Positions 35,401 through 44,734 of a DNA stretch of 64,000 nt are shown here, one piece after another. A program made the translations under genes and the position numbers. The DNA is from Gammaproteobacteria bacterium 45_16_T64 (GTDB lineage Bacteria; Pseudomonadota; Gammaproteobacteria; Pseudomonadales; Ketobacteraceae): positions 158,031 through 222,030 of the forward strand of contig MABD01000037.1 of NCBI GenBank assembly GCA_002162955.1. Reading direction: 5' to 3'. The notes below the pieces were generated by a model, which saw only the letters and a list, made by a program, of their open reading frames with translations, had not been told where the DNA came from and ran no database searches. The first letter of the stretch is position 1; each line of letters begins with the position of its first letter.

Positions 35401-37656
35401 ATAAAAAGCATCAAGCAAAATAGAAATATCCCTCTCTTCCAGATCCAATAGTTCATTATCTGAATTCAGTGCATACACTAGATGCGGAAGGGGGTCATCC
35501 CAAGAAATTCCATTACTACGATCTAACCCTTGAAATATTCGCCCTATCCTCCAGTGGCGTAATGTGAGCTCTTGATCACTCTGTCTTTCGTAATAGGCTT
35601 GTCGAATACGGTCATGATTAAACGCATAGTATTCACTAGATTCCACCACTCGACAGATGTACCCTTTTTGATAAAGAGGGTTAAGAAATCCTTTGATGCT
35701 CTCTGCAGAGTAGCCAGTCAATAGTGACAGTAAATTCTCGCTAAATTTGGACCCAATACAAGCAGCCCATTGTAGAATGTTCTGGGTGGTTTCATCCTGC
35801 TGATGGAGTTCTTCGATAAGGAGGTTGACGACATTTCCTGACGTTGCAATTTGCGCTAATTCATCGATATCCCAGCACCACCGGCCGCTATCAGCATCAT
35901 AATATAACGCCTTTTCTCTACGGTGATAGGATGCCTTAATAAATTCATGAACAAATAACGGATTCCCTAGGGTTTTTTTGTGAACCAAACTCGCGATATC
36001 GATAACTCCCTCGCGGTCTACATGAAAAGTGCTCGACAATAACTCTTGTACCTCACTCAAAGACAAGTTATCTAATTGAAGTATTCGACTAACAACCCTA
36101 TCTTCACCAATTCTCGCTTTAAACCGACCGTAGACATGAGCTTCGTCTACTTCATCAGTACGACAAGAGAATATAATCGTTACATTGGGATGATTGGCCT
36201 TGATCAACGCTTCCAACAATCCAATACTCGCCTCATCACACCATTGCACATCATCGATAAAGAGAATAACAGGCTCTAGCTTGCTTAGACTACGTAGATA
36301 AATCGAGGTATGATGTTTTAATTGAATATCAGCATTATGAATAACCCCTTTGTTGGTAAATTCCAAACCATCAAATAGTTTTTCCAGCGAGGGACATAGT
36401 GCGAGCAGTGTTCGAGGGTTATTGTTTAGTTCCTTCAGCAAACCCTCTCGCCATGACAAAAACTCTATTTCCGGCAAATCTAACACCAAATCTACAGAAT
36501 TTTCTAATGCCTGAGCCAGTGCATAGTGAGGTTTGATATTATAGACTTCACCCTTACCAAAAAGAATTTGGACGGCATAGTTAGATGAATGCTGTATTGC
36601 CTCATTTATGAGCGCCGTTTTTCCTCCTCCGGCTTCACCCTCCACAATAATGAGCGATGGTTTATCATGCACCTTGCTTAATTCAGTACGTAAAAACTGT
36701 AATTTTTCGTCTCTTCCGAAGAGCTTAGAAGGAATAAGTAATTTCTCAGGAACATCATCACTCCCCAAAGCTGTCCGAGGAAAAGGAATACCATCGAGTA
36801 TTGATCTCTCTATCGCCTTCAAATCATGAATTAAACACCGTCCATTTTGATAACGATCTTCAGGCGCTTTTGTCATTAGTTTATCAATAAGAAATGACAA
36901 CGATTCCGGTAACAAAGGGTTGAGTTGATTCAGCGGCAACGGATGCCTAGCGATATGACAATGTATCAGGCCGGGTAAGTCTTTAGCAAAGAAAGGGGCT
37001 TTGCCACCGAACAAACGATACAGCGTCGCCCCAAAAGCGTAGTAGTCTGATCGATAATCTATCTTTCGATTTAACCTTCCTGTCTGTTCAGGCGAAATAA
37101 ACGTTAACGTGTGATTCTGCGGTATCATCGCCCAATCGTTGAGTTTAGATCCCTCTGAAAACGCGGAGCCAAAATCAATTAACTGAATACAACCGGTGTC
37201 CGGATTTATGATGATATTTGCGGGATTTATGTCATTATGAATAACATTCTGTTGATGCAATTCACTGATCCCTTCAGCAAGTTGAATCGCATACTTTAGT
37301 AGTGTCAATATCCAATCATGATATAGAGCAGGATCTTCTAACGGCCAGCGCGTGAAATCACTTTCTATTGAAGCCATCCAGTTCTTTAAAGAAACACCTC
37401 CTATATCCTCCAGCACCATTGAACAACGCGTTCCTGTGACGTCAAGGGCTAGAACCTGGTTGATGGCAGGGTGATTCAATTTTTTCTGGGCAAGATAGCT
37501 CTCTCGGTATTGGTTAATAACGAATTCACTGGGCACATCTTGACTAGTGGTTTTTAAGATCACCGATTGCCCTACATCTTTGAATCCTCTATAAACACGC
37601 GTGATTGAACTATCGTAAATCACTTCAACAATTGCCACCCCATCGATGGTATTCAA
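32461..37656 (-). CDS. Giant Ser/Thr kinase-AAA ATPase-GAF-histidine kinase hybrid (kinase residues kept)
   Basis: Residues 1-285 are a protein-kinase fold: Lys in SVILKTT, catalytic loop IHNDINPANI (Asp and Asn kept; H-x-D-I-N is usual in this hybrid family) and metal-binding DFGSAF. An AAA-type ATPase follows, with Walker A EGEAGGGKTAL near 345 and Walker B VILFIDDVQW. About 600 residues of TPR-like helical repeats lead to GAF (about 1350-1480), a dimerisation/phospho-acceptor segment (SVSHDLKAPLR, His near 1512) and a HATPase (NLIENAWKYS near 1629, VEDNGEGFDV, GVGLATVYRII). There is no membrane segment, so it is cytoplasmic. The gene begins with TTG in a 4-bp TTGA overlap with the stop of its paralogue, showing translational coupling. 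The likely phosphotransfer target is the downstream REC-GGDEF-EAL protein. Confidence 0.92.
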   Translation of the reverse strand: MNTIDGVAIVEVIYDSSITRVYRGFKDVGQSVILKTTSQDVPSEFVINQYRESYLAQKKLNHPAINQVLALDVTGTRCSMVLEDIGGVSLKNWMASIESDFTRWPLEDPALYHDWILTLLKYAIQLAEGISELHQQNVIHNDINPANIIINPDTGCIQLIDFGSAFSEGSKLNDWAMIPQNHTLTFISPEQTGRLNRKIDYRSDYYAFGATLYRLFGGKAPFFAKDLPGLIHCHIARHPLPLNQLNPLLPESLSFLIDKLMTKAPEDRYQNGRCLIHDLKAIERSILDGIPFPRTALGSDDVPEKLLIPSKLFGRDEKLQFLRTELSKVHDKPSLIIVEGEAGGGKTALINEAIQHSSNYAVQILFGKGEVYNIKPHYALAQALENSVDLVLDLPEIEFLSWREGLLKELNNNPRTLLALCPSLEKLFDGLEFTNKGVIHNADIQLKHHTSIYLRSLSKLEPVILFIDDVQWCDEASIGLLEALIKANHPNVTIIFSCRTDEVDEAHVYGRFKARIGEDRVVSRILQLDNLSLSEVQELLSSTFHVDREGVIDIASLVHKKTLGNPLFVHEFIKASYHRREKALYYDADSGRWCWDIDELAQIATSGNVVNLLIEELHQQDETTQNILQWAACIGSKFSENLLSLLTGYSAESIKGFLNPLYQKGYICRVVESSEYYAFNHDRIRQAYYERQSDQELTLRHWRIGRIFQGLDRSNGISWDDPLPHLVYALNSDNELLDLEERDISILLDAFYDGALVAKEKTAYEIALQYICCALNLYERIDIDGGKVLISKSRSDLLLMQGAIAYLAKDGELAMVAFDQYRQVNTDPIMQAASYAQQTPLVFLLGDMVRAVTYSLNCLNLLGIDTPDIDQDIAPAISAQWKEFFKLGGFQKVGEIDSAITNQSVVLSTVQSTAASMILVGANRSQFQWAEWFGLVGLNSVLSDGFTQFTPQLLGIFDSLLCSMGKSDFSQSLVDITDEWVCSSSEYPGSGFVYSNIGAYTGRYGRPILDCVRFLEEGVRSSFDKGEYLAYTACLSNKLVTAYSAGVPLDDLKEQAEGLQSFLVSCGEFVTVGKYYYRLFSMLMDTNAKHELEPSSFTQIQWETLKNSVAYCGYFHLKVQYYFWSGEYSKVVNISEERSDILDRVQGFAIGDDNHFLYVIAILQLISVGDEVAMERTLEKVSRSIDKLEKVAEIYPPNHRHKVLLIQAEKYRILGHKNASTYYYQAAVDARDNGYIQMYALAHELHALYWQAKEREDYVRLHITKSIQGYQRWGCTIKLETLYSRFLHATNSVGALDAWPNESIPQLLDASVSNHRSRRNLSFLDNGGEQVGQLSLLKLANEISEEIDLVELEKKIVALAVEHTGADKGIFLFRNGSEYTTHSTSDNSLQWTMALVQQCAESKKASIVDSINNSEQPALKQFPKTSTLCYPIVYKGKCESLILLQHSSQDQHFSYQHIQFLKTLAPQFAVSLENAQLYREHQAFGIELEAKVEQRKQELQAANEELRAFTASVSHDLKAPLRAINGFTAALDEDYAEELGENSQLKMTQLMGASDVMGKVIDGLLTISRFTQSALKWEEINLSTLVDDQLRWLRTMEPNHSLQSNVQQGLTSSGDIRLIKQVVDNLIENAWKYSHSSAQPAISFGMTSTLRNPHTFYVEDNGEGFDVENAEGLFKPFRQFESVNKVDGAGVGLATVYRIIKRHGGDVWLESELGKGTTVFFTLYNFKANLD

Positions 37657-40600
37657 GAAGCATCCCCACTTTCGACTACTTTATCTTTTCTTTCTGAGGC
37701 ATTTAACGTGAAGTAAAGAGTTGCGCCCTCACCTTTTTTGCTTTCGGCCCATATTTCACCCCCATGTCGATTTATGATTCTAGACACAGTGGCCAAGCCA
37801 ATACCAGTCCCCTCGAATTCCTGAGTTGAATGAAAGCGCCGAAAGGGCTTAAACATATCGACTGCATTCGCCATATCGAAGCCATCACCATTGTCTTGTA
37901 TGAAATAGGTATTGGGGTGTCGGTCTGTCGATTTCTTACCAAATACTATTATTGGAACTTCCGTTTTTTTGGTATATTTCCAAGAATTAGACAACAGGTT
38001 GTCAATCACCTGATGAAGTAACTGGAGGTCACCATAACCGACGACATCGCTTTCCACTTCCACCAACACTTTCCTGTCTGGCTCCATATTTTTCAACCAA
38101 TTTATTTGGTCTCGTACGACTTCTGACAGATCGATATTCTCCCACTGAAGAGTACTTCCTGTGGATCTTGACAACATCAGCAAGCCATCGATTATTCGCC
38201 CCATCCTATCGGTTGCATCACAAACATGTTGAATATATTCCACTCCATCTTCAGGGAGGCTTTGTTCGATATCTGCTTTTAATGCATAGCTTAGTCCATA
38301 GATCTGTCGTAGCGGTGACTTGAGATCGTGAGAAACAGAAGCACTAAAATCTCGAAGCTCTTCATTCGCAGCGTTGAGTTCCTCTGTTTGATGCTCGATA
38401 CTATTCTCCAAACTCCGATTCAATGTCCTCAGGTTTTCGTACAAACGCGCATTTTCTATCGACACCGCAAATTGTGGTGCTAAAGCAGAAATGAAATTTA
38501 TATGACTTTGGCTAAATACAGACTCCACCGAGCTATTTGTCAACACAAATACTGCAGATACGGAAGACTTATGCTCAATAGGAAACCCCAATAATGACTT
38601 CACCTTTCGACTAACGAAGTAATTATCTCCGTTAAAACGAGAATCAGACACGGCGTTTGCCAACAAGATTGTTTTTTTAGATCGCGAACAGTAATTCACA
38701 ACGCCGACAGGATAATTAATAGCATTCTCACTAGGGATACTGACAACATCAATCCCACGCTCGCCAACCAGTGCGTGGGAAAAAAGTTCGTATTCATCAT
38801 TATTCTTAAGTAATAAAAACCCTTCTTCAGCCCCCACATTTTCCAAAACAACCAGTATCATATGCTCCAATAAGGTTTGTAGATTCATTTCTTCCGTAAT
38901 TGCATTGGATATTTTCAAATAACTTATATTATCGAGCGTACCTTCTCTACTTATCGGGGACATAAAAGAATCCTGATCTTTCTCTTGCTCATACAGATCA
39001 GGTGAATCTTCGTCAGAAAACAGTTCGTCACAGATCATATCTAAGTAGGCTACTTTAACCTCACACCCCCAGCGAGAATAACCATTTAGGGCATTCCCAT
39101 AGTGAAGATTGGCATAGTCCAAACGCCCCTGCTCTGACCAATATTGTCCATGAAGTTCATTGGCCAAAGCGTAAATCGCGACCGCTCCGCTCTTTTTAGC
39201 TAACTCGGCCGCTTGATTAAAAAGTGCGGAAGGATCTTCAACAAGACGAACTCTTGCAATCTCAGCAGAGACCAATACCGTTAGATGCGCGTAACTATCA
39301 GGGTTTAAACTTGAAATTCGCTCTAGATGAATAATGCTTGTACCTAGCAAGGATAACACCCTATCGATAGCCAATGTAGAGAGGTCTTTTTGGCACTGAA
39401 GGGTGCATATCACTTTAATAAATTGATATTCATCATATATTGGCAGATCTCGAGTGCAATCCATCACGATGTCCATGCCAGAATCTGTAATCAACGCGAG
39501 CGCTTCGTAATACTCATTCCTAAAAATCAGCCGTTGAACATTTAGGTAATAGAGAAATATTTTTAACCTAGTGTTATTACACTCCGCCCAATCTTCATCG
39601 TCAAAGAAACCTTCTTCTAAATAGTTATTAGACTTTACATTAGTTAACTGCTCGACCAGCCTCCAATACAACATTCCGCCTGAAATCGTTTGATCATGCA
39701 TTTCTGAGTGCGAGCGTAATTCATCTGTGATTTTTTTAAGTTCAATGAGTGATGATCCACCTAGAAAATTCAACATCACACGATAAGATTTGGAAGCACT
39801 TACTAATTGATGATCGCCCCTCTCTCTATTAATTTTTTCTGCATCATCGAGGAGGGTACCGCATTGACTAATCGTCCTAAAATATCGAGCCAACAGGCCG
39901 CCGAATATTGTTTTGGCGAACCCGCAATTCTCAATTTCATGCTCGCCGATCAGCTTCATCGCGAACGAAGAGACATCTCTAGATTCAACGTATTTCTCTT
40001 GAAGTATTAATACAACAGCATAATTCATCAACAACTCAGGTGAGGAACGGGTACAACCACTGGAAAGTATCGTACGTAACCCCTGAAGGTTCCCATAGAT
40101 AAACATATCCACGCCACTCACTCTCGGCGATAAAAAATTTATCCGGGCATAGATAGCCTGCAACAATATTAGTTTTTCATCGCTAGATAACTCGTGATTC
40201 ACTTGATCGAACAAACTAAACTCTTTTTGCAGAATATCCATATCAGCGATTTCGTTCTTCGCAAGCATCGAAAAATCAGACCCCAACGGCGGATAATCAA
40301 CCCCTAAACATTCCAGTGCACTCAAACCTAGTTCGACAATCCTTCTCGGGCCTTGATCGAACCCCTCATAGTTCATTTGGTGGTAATAAGACCTTGCTTG
40401 GTCAACAGCTGATGTTTTTATCTCTCTGTAACGTTCAATCGCCAGCCTTGCATCACTTCCATCTCCCGCGATATATTCCGCTTCAGACAATTTAAAAAGA
40501 ATTCGCGACAAACCTTGGTTGTCGCTACACCCGGTCTGAGTAAGTAGCTTATGTGCTGATCTTAAATACTCTAGGCGTGTTCGATGTTCCTCAGTCAACC

Positions 40601-42839
40601 ATAATTCTGATGCACCTTTTTCCAACAGCAATACCATCTGCTTAGAGCTATCGCCTGACAAACTCTTCAATATCGCACTATTTTTTGTTAAATTATTAAT
40701 ATGTACCAAAAGGCCTAACAAATCCCGACGACAAATACTGTCTACTTCAAGTTGATCCATACAATGTAGCGTGATGGTAAAATGCCTGTGTTCAGCAACA
40801 TCCCGATTGATTTTGTCATATATGGTTTGTTGCACTAGATCATGCACAAACGCGTATTTTCCTGCAGAGACGGTATTTTCATTAATCGAACGCTCTACAT
40901 CCCTAATCAACCCCTCCCGCTTAAGCACTTCTATCGACAATTGGCACTGCTCAGCCGTTAACCCAGTAATTGATGCTAACAAAGGTAAATCAATAGCATC
41001 ACCAAGAAAAGAAGCCCAGGACAGCACTAGCTTTACATCATCAGATAATTCGGCAATGTTATTAAGTAACACTTCAATAACATTGCCGGTGGCAACTAAG
41101 GACGCCAACCTTTGACTGCTCCACTCCCAAGCTTGCTTGCTCAAATCAAAATATAACGTTCCATCATTTTTTTGATACGCAGCCTTAAGAAATTCGCGGA
41201 TGAAAAATGGATTACCATGGGTCTTTTTGATTGTTAATTCGGCTAAGCCCTCAACACTTTTCTCTCCGGAATGAAACGTATCTTCCAATAAACTCTGGAC
41301 ATCCATACACCCTAGATCGCTAATTTTGACAAATTTTATTTTCACCGATTGGGTTATTAGATCATACGTAAACCCAGATAATATATCGCTACCATCAACT
41401 TCATCTTGCCTAACAGTAAGCACAAAGGTAACGGCTGGATGCTTTATCAATATTAACGCTTCTAGTAATTTAAACGTTCTGTCGCTACACCACTGTAAGT
41501 CATCCAGGAATATGACTAAAGGGATCTCTTCTGCGATTTTAGTGATTAATATTGAGACCACAAAGGATAGCCTTGCAGGATGAAGTTCTGGAGGCCCGGT
41601 CGATATATACACTGGCTCAATTTCACGACCAGCTACCGCAAAAAGAGACTCTATGTCGGGAATCAGGGCTAAAAGTAGATAAGCATGATTCCCCAACGCG
41701 TCAATTAGTTCCTCGCACCATCCTACCAATTGCTTTTCAGGCAGAGACAATAGGTGTCCAACACCATCACTCAGCACCTGCGCTAACCCATCAGGGGAGC
41801 TTTGTGAAAACTGTTCAAATTTCCCCAAAAGACATAACACGTTTGCGGTGTCTATGCGCCGTAGGCTTTCGTTCACGAGCACTGTTTTCCCAACACCAGC
41901 AGGCCCGCTAACACAAATCAAATGCTGCTTATCTTCACCCACTATCCAGTCAGCAATATTATCGATATGGCCATCAACACCATATAACTTATTCGAAATA
42001 TAGAGAGATTCCGGTATATCTTTTTCGACAAGCCTCACATTAGACAATTCAGAGCCCGTCTTTATTGAACTATAAATTCGCTGTAAGTCTTCTATTATAC
42101 TCTTTCCGTTTTGATATCGGTCCTCAGGTTCAGCTTCCATTAATCGCTGAACCACATTCGACAATATCTGAGGAAATAGCGTATTAAATTCGCTAAGGGG
42201 TAATTCAACCGTCGCGTTAAATTCCAGAGACTCCTGTCCAGAAAAGAGTTGATATAACACTACCCCCAAATCATAGAAGTCAGTGCGATAATCAACCACA
42301 TTCGTGTAACGAAGCGCATCAGGAGCGCTAAATGCGGCACTAAAATCAATCAGCTGCACATTATCTTTTTGAGGGTTAACAATGATGTTCGACAAGGAAA
42401 TAGCGTTGTGGATAAGTCGACAACGATGACAAGTCACGATTGCCTCAGCTATTTGGATAACCCAAGTCATCAGCCTCAGTAGGTGAGGTCTAAGTAACGC
42501 GTGGTCACTCAACATCCACTTTTTATGTTGTTGTTTATAAGCTTTAATCCAATGCGCAACGGACATTCCTCCAACATCCTCGCTAACAACGGCGCATAGT
42601 CCAGGGAGCTCGATTATATCTTCAACCCGATTGATCGAGCGGTGGTTCAAATGACGTTGATATTGATACCCTCTGATATCGAGACTTTCATCGCTAGAAA
42701 AGCCTTCAACACCACTAATAACTTTGACTATGCAGGAATTCTTTCTGGCACTTTCCCCTGATTTAAATGCCCTGAACACCGTGACTCGTTTACCCTTGTG
42801 GATAGTCTCCAATAGGGTATACCCTGGAATCTCTAACAT
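37653..42839 (-). CDS. Giant kinase-like-AAA ATPase-GAF-histidine kinase hybrid with probable pseudokinase
   Basis: The architecture equals that of the next gene (1728 against 1731 residues), so they look like a tandem duplication. The N-terminal kinase-like domain has lost key residues: the catalytic loop reads IHNAISLSNI (Asp replaced by Ala, near residue 145) and the metal motif DFSAAF (DFG to DFS). The ATPase retains Walker A SGPAGVGKTVL (near 313) and Walker B VIFLDDLQW. GAF (about 1330-1460), phospho-acceptor SVSHDLKSPLR (near 1503), NLLSNSWKYT and GTGIGLATVSRII show an intact histidine kinase. ATG 42839 has GGGA at five-base spacing. It is the first gene of the minus-strand block. A pseudokinase partner could regulate or dimerise with the active paralogue, but this is inference. 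Confidence 0.9.
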   Translation of the reverse strand: MLEIPGYTLLETIHKGKRVTVFRAFKSGESARKNSCIVKVISGVEGFSSDESLDIRGYQYQRHLNHRSINRVEDIIELPGLCAVVSEDVGGMSVAHWIKAYKQQHKKWMLSDHALLRPHLLRLMTWVIQIAEAIVTCHRCRLIHNAISLSNIIVNPQKDNVQLIDFSAAFSAPDALRYTNVVDYRTDFYDLGVVLYQLFSGQESLEFNATVELPLSEFNTLFPQILSNVVQRLMEAEPEDRYQNGKSIIEDLQRIYSSIKTGSELSNVRLVEKDIPESLYISNKLYGVDGHIDNIADWIVGEDKQHLICVSGPAGVGKTVLVNESLRRIDTANVLCLLGKFEQFSQSSPDGLAQVLSDGVGHLLSLPEKQLVGWCEELIDALGNHAYLLLALIPDIESLFAVAGREIEPVYISTGPPELHPARLSFVVSILITKIAEEIPLVIFLDDLQWCSDRTFKLLEALILIKHPAVTFVLTVRQDEVDGSDILSGFTYDLITQSVKIKFVKISDLGCMDVQSLLEDTFHSGEKSVEGLAELTIKKTHGNPFFIREFLKAAYQKNDGTLYFDLSKQAWEWSSQRLASLVATGNVIEVLLNNIAELSDDVKLVLSWASFLGDAIDLPLLASITGLTAEQCQLSIEVLKREGLIRDVERSINENTVSAGKYAFVHDLVQQTIYDKINRDVAEHRHFTITLHCMDQLEVDSICRRDLLGLLVHINNLTKNSAILKSLSGDSSKQMVLLLEKGASELWLTEEHRTRLEYLRSAHKLLTQTGCSDNQGLSRILFKLSEAEYIAGDGSDARLAIERYREIKTSAVDQARSYYHQMNYEGFDQGPRRIVELGLSALECLGVDYPPLGSDFSMLAKNEIADMDILQKEFSLFDQVNHELSSDEKLILLQAIYARINFLSPRVSGVDMFIYGNLQGLRTILSSGCTRSSPELLMNYAVVLILQEKYVESRDVSSFAMKLIGEHEIENCGFAKTIFGGLLARYFRTISQCGTLLDDAEKINRERGDHQLVSASKSYRVMLNFLGGSSLIELKKITDELRSHSEMHDQTISGGMLYWRLVEQLTNVKSNNYLEEGFFDDEDWAECNNTRLKIFLYYLNVQRLIFRNEYYEALALITDSGMDIVMDCTRDLPIYDEYQFIKVICTLQCQKDLSTLAIDRVLSLLGTSIIHLERISSLNPDSYAHLTVLVSAEIARVRLVEDPSALFNQAAELAKKSGAVAIYALANELHGQYWSEQGRLDYANLHYGNALNGYSRWGCEVKVAYLDMICDELFSDEDSPDLYEQEKDQDSFMSPISREGTLDNISYLKISNAITEEMNLQTLLEHMILVVLENVGAEEGFLLLKNNDEYELFSHALVGERGIDVVSIPSENAINYPVGVVNYCSRSKKTILLANAVSDSRFNGDNYFVSRKVKSLLGFPIEHKSSVSAVFVLTNSSVESVFSQSHINFISALAPQFAVSIENARLYENLRTLNRSLENSIEHQTEELNAANEELRDFSASVSHDLKSPLRQIYGLSYALKADIEQSLPEDGVEYIQHVCDATDRMGRIIDGLLMLSRSTGSTLQWENIDLSEVVRDQINWLKNMEPDRKVLVEVESDVVGYGDLQLLHQVIDNLLSNSWKYTKKTEVPIIVFGKKSTDRHPNTYFIQDNGDGFDMANAVDMFKPFRRFHSTQEFEGTGIGLATVSRIINRHGGEIWAESKKGEGATLYFTLNASERKDKVVESGDAS

Positions 42840-43070
42840 GCTGTTCCCAAAACTAGATAAACCACTGACTTTTAAGCTAAAAAGAGCACCTATGTCAGTT
42901 GATTAGATGCACCTGACCTTAAATATCTCCTAATTACCTGCTTTCATCCACGCTTATTTGATCAAATCACGAATATGAGTATAGTTAAAGAGCAGTCTTA
43001 CCACGAGAACCCTGTTCTACATTGTTCAGTGACATACCTTTTTTAAACATAACGTTCGACATAAGAGAAT

Positions 43071-44234
43071 ATGACCTTGAACTTCGCATCCTATTTGCAC
43101 CGTTTAAGCCGAATAATTGCGCTTCTCACGTTAGGCTTAGCAATACCCTCTACGGGATTCGGGGATGCCTATTCTCATTGGTTTTCGGACCTATCGACTA
43201 ACATTCGTCCATCGGCATCCGTCGCCAAATGGAAATTTTCTCACCCAGCACCTCCGTCTTCCCCAATAATCCCCGTCCTCCAACGAGGCTTTAAGAGGCT
43301 AGAGAATAACTCACAAAAAACCTTTTTGATTAAAGAATACGGTGGTGGCGTATTACATGGGCAACTGGAAGCATTTAGAGCATTAAGACGGGGCATCAGT
43401 GATTATTCAGCCTGTTACGGCTCTTTAGAATCCAGCGGTTTTGAATATACCAAGGTGATCAACCAATACGGTGTCAGCGCCCAAAATCCATTGGTCACAA
43501 CCCGTATTTTAGCAGAACTCGCCCCCAAATATTTCAGCCCTGAATTTGAAGCAAAAGGCGTATTCTATGGCAGCTCTGCTGCTTCTGCTCCCTCTAAAAT
43601 TCTCAGCAAAAAACCCATTAAAAGCATTAATGATCTAAAAGGCCTCAAACTTATTACTCATGGTATACACCCTGATGCTGCGAAATATTATGGTTATACC
43701 ACGGTCAATATATCTTTCACAGACACCTATACCGCACTGCAGCAAGGTATTGTTGATGGCGTAATTGGCATAGACCCCGCTTTTATTGCCTTCAAGCTCT
43801 TCGAAGTCGCAAAAAACCTCACTTTAGTAAACATCACAGGTGCCGCTATCGATCAGTGTATTAGCCAAAAAAGCTTTAATCGCCTATCTGCGCAAAACAA
43901 GCTAAATATATACCAAACCTTACAACCGCTAATGATGGCTATGGCCAAACAAGCCGTTAAAGATGTATCAAAGCAGGCGGATGATATTTATCGAAGCAAT
44001 GGCGTTAATTTAATAACACCCTCTGAGAGCGAAATGATTGACTGGAATCGAGCAGGGACAGCATCGAGGAAGCCATGGCTAGATCATTGCGCGCAACAAG
44101 GAAAACAATGCACCCAACTCCTCAAAGAGATTGAAGTGCGAAAACTAAAATATAAGCGTTATACTGACGATGAACTAATGACACTTTCTATAGAACACCC
44201 TGTTCAAGGGGTTATTTCATCCTACCGCCTATGA
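43071..44234 (+). CDS. dctP: TRAP transporter periplasmic substrate-binding protein (DctP type)
   Basis: The 387-residue protein begins with a signal peptide (IIALLTLGLAIPSTGFG). LEAFRALRRGISDYS, KPIKSINDLKGLKLIT and TDTYTALQQGIVDGVIGID are the usual DctP-family blocks; the substrate-contacting Arg of many DctP proteins is not obvious here (the matching segment reads GLKLITHG). It would capture a solute, classically an organic acid, in the periplasm for the DctQM permease. The small-permease gene starts inside its stop codon (4-bp ATGA overlap). It is divergent from the giant kinase genes across 231 bp. Substrate cannot be read from the sequence. Confident in family, not in ligand. Confidence 0.88.
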   Translation: MTLNFASYLHRLSRIIALLTLGLAIPSTGFGDAYSHWFSDLSTNIRPSASVAKWKFSHPAPPSSPIIPVLQRGFKRLENNSQKTFLIKEYGGGVLHGQLEAFRALRRGISDYSACYGSLESSGFEYTKVINQYGVSAQNPLVTTRILAELAPKYFSPEFEAKGVFYGSSAASAPSKILSKKPIKSINDLKGLKLITHGIHPDAAKYYGYTTVNISFTDTYTALQQGIVDGVIGIDPAFIAFKLFEVAKNLTLVNITGAAIDQCISQKSFNRLSAQNKLNIYQTLQPLMMAMAKQAVKDVSKQADDIYRSNGVNLITPSESEMIDWNRAGTASRKPWLDHCAQQGKQCTQLLKEIEVRKLKYKRYTDDELMTLSIEHPVQGVISSYRL

Positions 44235-44734
44235 TAATAAATCGACTTACATTTCGTCCCATTTTTCGGCTTTGTACATTGATGGAACGCGTGGCCTCCC
44301 TGTTATTGTTGCCAATAATAATCCTAATCATCAACATTGACGTTGCGCTAAGAAGCACCGACCAGATATCATTGACCTGGTCTCATGAAGTCCTAGGGTT
44401 GCTAATGCTATTCTTATTCATACTTAGCCTCCCCAATAGCGCGCAAAATAATGAACTAATTAGAGTCGATCTGTTATCACGCTTCTTACCCAACAACATT
44501 CAATTTTATATCCAAAAAATTACACATCTCTTAAGTGCGGTAATTGCAGGTATACTCACATACCAATGCATTGTCGCTAGCATTGATATGCACACCTACG
44601 ATGATAGGGTGACTAGCCTAGCCATTCCTCTATGGCCCTTAGCATCCGCGTTGACTCTGCTTTCCATTATTTGGGCTGCAGTACACATGGTACTGCTACT
44701 TACCCCCGCGTCACAGCCTATCAACCATGATTGA
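44231..44734 (+). CDS. dctQ: TRAP transporter small permease subunit (DctQ type)
   Basis: The 167-residue protein has four hydrophobic helices, the normal number for DctQ. VASLLLLPIIILIINIDVALR and LTWSHEVLGLLMLFLFILSLP are the first two, and WPLASALTLLSIIWAAVHMVLLL the last. The W-S-H-E-V-L near the second helix recalls the usual DctQ W-x-x-E signature. It overlaps dctP by 4 bp and dctM by 8 bp, so the three are translationally coupled. The subunit pairs with DctM to form the secondary, ion-driven permease. Confidence 0.88.
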   Translation: MIINRLTFRPIFRLCTLMERVASLLLLPIIILIINIDVALRSTDQISLTWSHEVLGLLMLFLFILSLPNSAQNNELIRVDLLSRFLPNNIQFYIQKITHLLSAVIAGILTYQCIVASIDMHTYDDRVTSLAIPLWPLASALTLLSIIWAAVHMVLLLTPASQPINHD

